NCBI GenBank assembly: GCA_902778535.1
Contig: CACYYG010000006.1
Location: 1 to 64,000 of the forward strand
From: an uncultured Prevotellaceae bacterium
GTDB taxonomy: Bacteria > Bacteroidota > Bacteroidia > Bacteroidales > Bacteroidaceae
Direction of reading: 5' to 3'
DNA length: 64,000 nucleotides
Shown here: positions 60,818 to 64,000 of the stretch, piece after piece
Position numbering within the stretch: the stretch's first letter is position 1
Layout: the number at the start of each line of letters is the position of its first letter
Translations under genes and position numbers: made by a program
Notes under the pieces: generated by a model
Told to the model about the DNA's origin: nothing
Database searches by the model: none
Seen by the model: only the letters and a program-made list of their open reading frames with translations

Positions 60818-60832
60818 CGAATTCTATATTCG
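60818..60832. promoter_or_regulatory. Candidate WYL operator 3 (CGAAT-N5-ATTCG)
   Basis: CGAATTCTATATTCG, perfect 5-bp arms, 11 bp upstream of the WYL -7 box; both arms carry the same compensated change relative to the other two sites. Confidence 0.65.
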
Positions 60833-61205
60833 TTATTGGTTGATTGTCAGGATTCGTTTGCAAAGATACAAAAACTTTTCGATAATTAAAGGCTTTGCAG
60901 AATTTTCTTTACTGAATATGATTGAGCTGTTTTCTGCGGAGCCGATTCTTGAAAAACAAGAAAACAGGCGTTTTTTGTGAAACCCTTTTAACTGTTTTCT
61001 TCAAACATATACTGAAAAAGCAAAAATCATCTGACTTACTTACATTGGCTCTGGCTATCAGCGAGTTATGAGCCAACTGACTTACATTATCTTACATTTA
61101 TCTTACATTTCTACTTTTTCATTCAAAAAGTGAAAATGAACCACAATCCATCACTTTTGCATCTAACCTTTTGTGCACCAAAAGTTTAAGGAGTGATGGT
61201 TTATG

Positions 61206-61236
61206 GTGATGGTTTGTTCAAACCATCACTTTTTTT
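61206..61236 (+). terminator. Terminator-like hairpin with no upstream gene
   Basis: GTGATGGTTTG / CAAACCATCAC, 2-nt loop, followed by seven T on the plus strand. No plus-strand gene precedes it, so it may end an unrecognised small RNA or be a relic. Confidence 0.5.
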
Positions 61237-61270
61237 CGCGGTTTTCAGCAAAACGAGTGATACCGCTCGG

Positions 61271-61354
61271 CAAATTCTGGATGCTCCGCAGCAAATTTTG
61301 GATGCTCCGCAAGAAATTTTGGATGCTCCGCAAGAAATTCTGGAGGCTCTAAAA
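61271..61354. repeat. Four 21-bp tandem repeats
   Basis: Four contiguous 21-bp units containing GGATGCTCCGCA, the last one diverged. The period equals that of the array at 5089-5277, but the sequence is unrelated. Confidence 0.9.
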
Positions 61355-61417
61355 TTATTTTTCTCCATGAGTTATGAAATATGAAATAATCTAATGGAAA
61401 AAATCATACAATGAAAA

Positions 61418-61454
61418 ACGATGACAGCGTCGGTTGTTCCGGCGCTGTCATCGT
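61418..61454 (-). terminator. Terminator after the M23 peptidase gene
   Basis: Perfect 12-bp stem ACGATGACAGCG / CGCTGTCATCGT with a 13-nt loop, followed on the minus strand by TTTTTC. Confidence 0.75.
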
Positions 61455-61512
61455 CGCATGAAACCAACAGGCTGTCGGTAATGCGAATATGCGGAAAAAG
61501 GAGTGTGCTGCT

Positions 61513-62469
61513 TTAGTTGTACTTCAGGATTTGTCCGGGCTTCAGCACGGTGCGCAGCGTGATGCGGTTCAGGCGGCAGAGGGCATCGACGGTGGTGCCG
61601 TGCTGACGGGCGATGGCATAGAGCGTCTCGCCGCGCTTCACCTTGTGATAGCTGCTGGTCTGCTGGCGCTGAGCGGTAGCAGGCTGCATGGTAGCAGGTC
61701 GCTGCTGGGCAAGCTGTGCATAGTTGGTGTTGTCAGTGCCGCCGGTGCCGCCAACGCCACGCAGGCGTGTGGCCACAAGCGACTCCTGATTGTATGTAGC
61801 CTTGCGGAACATGTAGTAGTCGCCCACCACGTCCTGATTGTAGAAGTCGAACATCAGGGCAGGATTCAGGGCTGTGCCACAGAGGCGTGTCTCGAAGTGC
61901 AGGTGAGAGCCTGTGCTACGGCCTGTCGAGCCACCCAGTCCGATGGGTTGTCCGGCACGCACTTCCTGGTTTTCTTCCACCAGTTGCTTCGACATGTGTC
62001 CGTAGATGGTCTCCAGACCGTTGGGATGGCGAATAACGACATATTTACCATAACCCTTGGCTTCGTAGCGCACAATACGCACCTTGCCGGAGAAGGCGGC
62101 CACGATGGTATCGCCCGTGTTGAGCTTGATGTCAAGTCCCTTGTGCTGGCGTCCCCAGCGCGGACCGAAGTTCGACGTGATGTTACGGCTGGGCGACGGC
62201 ATGGCGAAGTCGCGCAAGTCGATGAGGAACGAGTCGGGCAGAGTGGTCTGACGGCCAACATACTGGTTGTTCCAGTCGTCGTAGAGTTGAGCTGCGGGCG
62301 AGGTGGTGGTCACTTCGCTCTCGAGCAGTTGATTCAGTTGGATGGAATCGACGGCACGGAGTTTGCGGTCGATGGGTGCCTGATTGGCGATAAGATCCTG
62401 CGCTGCAACGGGCATCACTGCCGTCAGTGCGAGGGTCATCAGGAAGCTCTTCTTCAGTCTTTTCAGCAT
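61513..62469 (-). CDS. LysM-containing M23 metallopeptidase
   Basis: 318 residues from the ATG at 62469. A signal peptide (MLKRLKKSFLMTLALTAVMPVAAQ) is followed by an M23 domain with Zn ligands in WGRQHKGLDIKLNTGD (H-x-x-x-D), YGHMSKQL and SHLHFETRLCG, a Gln/Ala/Thr-rich linker (about 235-270), and a C-terminal LysM (YHKVKRGETLYAIARQHGTTVDALCRLN). It likely cuts or remodels peptidoglycan cross-links. The longer frame upstream to 62604 is rejected because it runs across the promoter. Confidence 0.93.
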   Translation of the reverse strand: MLKRLKKSFLMTLALTAVMPVAAQDLIANQAPIDRKLRAVDSIQLNQLLESEVTTTSPAAQLYDDWNNQYVGRQTTLPDSFLIDLRDFAMPSPSRNITSNFGPRWGRQHKGLDIKLNTGDTIVAAFSGKVRIVRYEAKGYGKYVVIRHPNGLETIYGHMSKQLVEENQEVRAGQPIGLGGSTGRSTGSHLHFETRLCGTALNPALMFDFYNQDVVGDYYMFRKATYNQESLVATRLRGVGGTGGTDNTNYAQLAQQRPATMQPATAQRQQTSSYHKVKRGETLYAIARQHGTTVDALCRLNRITLRTVLKPGQILKYN

Positions 62470-62536
62470 GTCGTTATTCTGAGTGGTTATGTTATTATTC
62501 AATGGTGAGTAGGCGTCGTATGACGCAAAGATGGTG

Positions 62537-62544
62537 CAAAGGTA
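62537..62544 (-). promoter_or_regulatory. -7 box (TACCTTTG) of the M23 peptidase gene
   Basis: Exact TAnnTTTG on the minus strand, 67 bp before the chosen ATG, between the gpmI stop and the peptidase. Confidence 0.65.
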
Positions 62545-62600
62545 TAAAAAAAAGTGCGACCTCCGAAGAAATCGCACGTTTTTTTGGGTTCTTTTAACAC

Positions 62601-64000
62601 TCAATCGGTGATAAGGTTCTCGCCGGTCATGTCCTTCGGCTGTTCCAGTCCCATGATATGGAGGATGCTGGGAGCCACGTCGGCCAGGCGCCCGTTCTTC
62701 ACGGTAGCGCTGTTGTTGTCCGTCACATAGATGAAGGGCACAGGGTTCAGCGAGTGGGCAGTGTTGGGCGTGCCGTCGGGGTTGATGGCATTGTCGGCGT
62801 TGCCGTGGTCGGCAATGATGATGGCCTCATAACCGTTGCGGCGAGCCGTCTCGATGACGTCGTGCACACAGTGGTCAACGGCCCATACGGCCTTGGCGAT
62901 GGCGTTGTACACACCCGTGTGGCCCACCATGTCGCCGTTGGCGAAGTTCACCACGATGAAATCGTACTGCTGGGTACGGATGGCAGCCACGAGCTTGTCC
63001 TTCACCTCGTAGGCGCTCATCTCGGGCTTCAGGTCGTAGGTAGCCACCTTGGGTGATGCCACGAGGATACGGTCTTCGTTCTCATAGGGAGCCTCGCGCC
63101 CGCCGTTGAAGAAGAAGGTGACGTGTGCATATTTCTCCGTCTCGGCAGTGTGCAGCTGCTTCTTGCCCTGCTGCGACAGATATTCGCCCAGCGTGTTCTC
63201 CACGTTCTCCTTCGGGAAGAGGATGTGCACGCCGGTGAAGTTGGCATCGTAGGGAGTCATGCAGTAATACTGCAGGCCGGGAATGGTCTTCATGCCCTGT
63301 TCCGGCATGTCCTGCTGAGTGAGCGCGATGGTAAGCTCCTTGGCGCGGTCGTTGCGGAAGTTGATGAAGATGACGACGTCGCCCTCTTCGATGCATCCGT
63401 TGACCGTAGCGTTGTGGATAGGCTTGATGAACTCGTCGGTGACGCCTTCGTCGTAGCTCTCCTGCATGGCCTGCACCATGTCGGTGGCCTGCTTGCCAGT
63501 GCCGTTGACAATGAGGTCGTAGCCTTCCTTCACGCGCTCCCAGCGCTTGTCGCGGTCCATGGCATAGAAGCGGCCCACGATGCTGGCGATGGCGGCATCA
63601 TTGGCAGCACACACGTCGGTGACCTGCTGTATGAAGCCCTTGCCGCTCTTCGGGTCGGTGTCGCGACCGTCCATGAAGCAGTGCACGAAGGTCTGGTTCT
63701 TCAGTCCGTAGTGTTTGCCCACCTCGATGAGCTTGAACAAGTGGTCGAGGCTGGAGTGCACGCCGCCGTCGCTGGTAAGGCCCATCAGGTGCAGCTTCTT
63801 GCCCGTTTCCTTGGCGTAGGTGTAGGCAGCTTTCACCTGCGGGTTCTCCACGATGCTGTTGTCCTTGCAGGCGCGGTTGATTTTCACCAGGTCCTGATAG
63901 ACGATGCGACCTGCGCCGATGTTGAGGTGACCCACCTCTGAGTTGCCCATCTGTCCGTCGGGCAGCCCCACGTCCTCACCGCTGGCGTTCAGCTGCGAGT
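62601..64000 (-). CDS. gpmI: 2,3-bisphosphoglycerate-independent phosphoglycerate mutase, 5' end outside window
   Basis: About 466 codons are visible; the frame is open through base 64000, so the N-terminus (with the DGWG motif and active-site Ser) is missing. Visible motifs are [52 protein letters not shown] and [10 protein letters not shown], the Mn-binding residues of the alkaline-phosphatase-like fold. It interconverts 3- and 2-phosphoglycerate in glycolysis. Confidence 0.96.
   Translation of the reverse strand, partial: SQLNASGEDVGLPDGQMGNSEVGHLNIGAGRIVYQDLVKINRACKDNSIVENPQVKAAYTYAKETGKKLHLMGLTSDGGVHSSLDHLFKLIEVGKHYGLKNQTFVHCFMDGRDTDPKSGKGFIQQVTDVCAANDAAIASIVGRFYAMDRDKRWERVKEGYDLIVNGTGKQATDMVQAMQESYDEGVTDEFIKPIHNATVNGCIEEGDVVIFINFRNDRAKELTIALTQQDMPEQGMKTIPGLQYYCMTPYDANFTGVHILFPKENVENTLGEYLSQQGKKQLHTAETEKYAHVTFFFNGGREAPYENEDRILVASPKVATYDLKPEMSAYEVKDKLVAAIRTQQYDFIVVNFANGDMVGHTGVYNAIAKAVWAVDHCVHDVIETARRNGYEAIIIADHGNADNAINPDGTPNTAHSLNPVPFIYVTDNNSATVKNGRLADVAPSILHIMGLEQPKDMTGENLITD

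Larger units (their letters stand above)
60833..61417. other. Repeat-rich intergenic region upstream of the WYL gene
   Basis: No supported gene. It contains a cluster of CTTACATT motifs (about 61035-61115), a plus-strand hairpin with a T-run at 61206-61236, and a 21-bp tandem repeat at 61271-61354. Confidence 0.55.

Noticed and set aside
62470-62604. 45-residue N-terminal extension of the M23 peptidase
   Set aside because: It covers the -7 box and places a typical signal peptide internally; the ATG at 62469 fits better.
1-64000. tRNA, rRNA or intact insertion sequence
   Set aside because: I looked in the intergenic regions and found no cloverleaf, rRNA-like block or transposase; a dedicated scan could still find a diverged one.

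Overview
The window reads as chromosomal DNA of a Bacteroidota bacterium, most likely a Prevotellaceae member (Prevotella/Segatella-like). The reasons are: most clear promoters carry the Bacteroidota -7 box TAnnTTTG rather than a sigma70 -10; housekeeping genes (polA, uvrC, apt, mnmG, gyrB, pnp, ung, gpmI) are of Bacteroidota type; and there is a TonB-dependent receptor, DUF4294, DUF6029, DUF3109 and Omp28-like proteins, secreted glycosidases (GH43, GH53), a lipoprotein serpin, and secreted proteins ending in a Prevotella-style C-terminal tail. The genus is an inference.

Layout. 1-6100: accessory DNA with a 5'-truncated KilA-N gene (cut by the window edge), a TonB-dependent receptor coupled to an odd sigma/DUF4974 fusion, an Abi_2/HEPN gene preceded by nine 21-bp tandem repeats, and a long non-coding stretch. 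6100-24000: GH43 enzyme, polA, ispB-type prenyl synthase, the dtd-small ORF-mazG-deoC operon, a DJ-1 gene followed by mnmG-apt-uvrC with two parS-like sites flanking apt, nadK, an ABC exporter and a GH53 galactanase. 24000-36300: a serpin 5' duplication (pseudogene), a LytTR two-component system with a likely target gene, the intact serpin, a MacB/HlyD/TolC-type tripartite exporter operon and a GntR-controlled ABC-2 transporter operon. 36400-49940: greA, DUF4294, a five-gene secreted thioredoxin/Omp28 cluster, gyrB, pnp, DUF3109 and ung. 50000-60800: an AT-rich accessory island. 61500-64000: an M23/LysM peptidase and gpmI, which runs off the right edge.

The most interesting part is the island. 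A WYL-domain regulator (59734-60783), an operon of DUF3696-type ATPase, PLD/MIT_C-like protein and superfamily 1 helicase (59399-53419), and a gene for an acidic 171-residue protein of unknown function (53322-52807) each have the same 15-bp palindrome, CGAAY-N5-RTTCG, exactly 11 bp upstream of the -7 box. This ties three transcription units into one apparent WYL regulon and suggests a multi-gene, probably anti-phage system. The same island holds decayed genes (a DUF1016/YhcG nuclease fragment and a metallophosphoesterase), a WG-repeat protein and a HAD protein.

Intergenic DNA is unusually rich in repeats: a 330-460-bp non-coding family in three copies, GTACCYCC 8-mer arrays at two loci, two different 21-bp minisatellites, GC-rich REP-like palindromes (one inside the tolC reading frame), a cluster of GTACACAC palindromes and a perfect 62-bp palindrome. 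No tRNA, rRNA, CRISPR array or intact transposase was seen.
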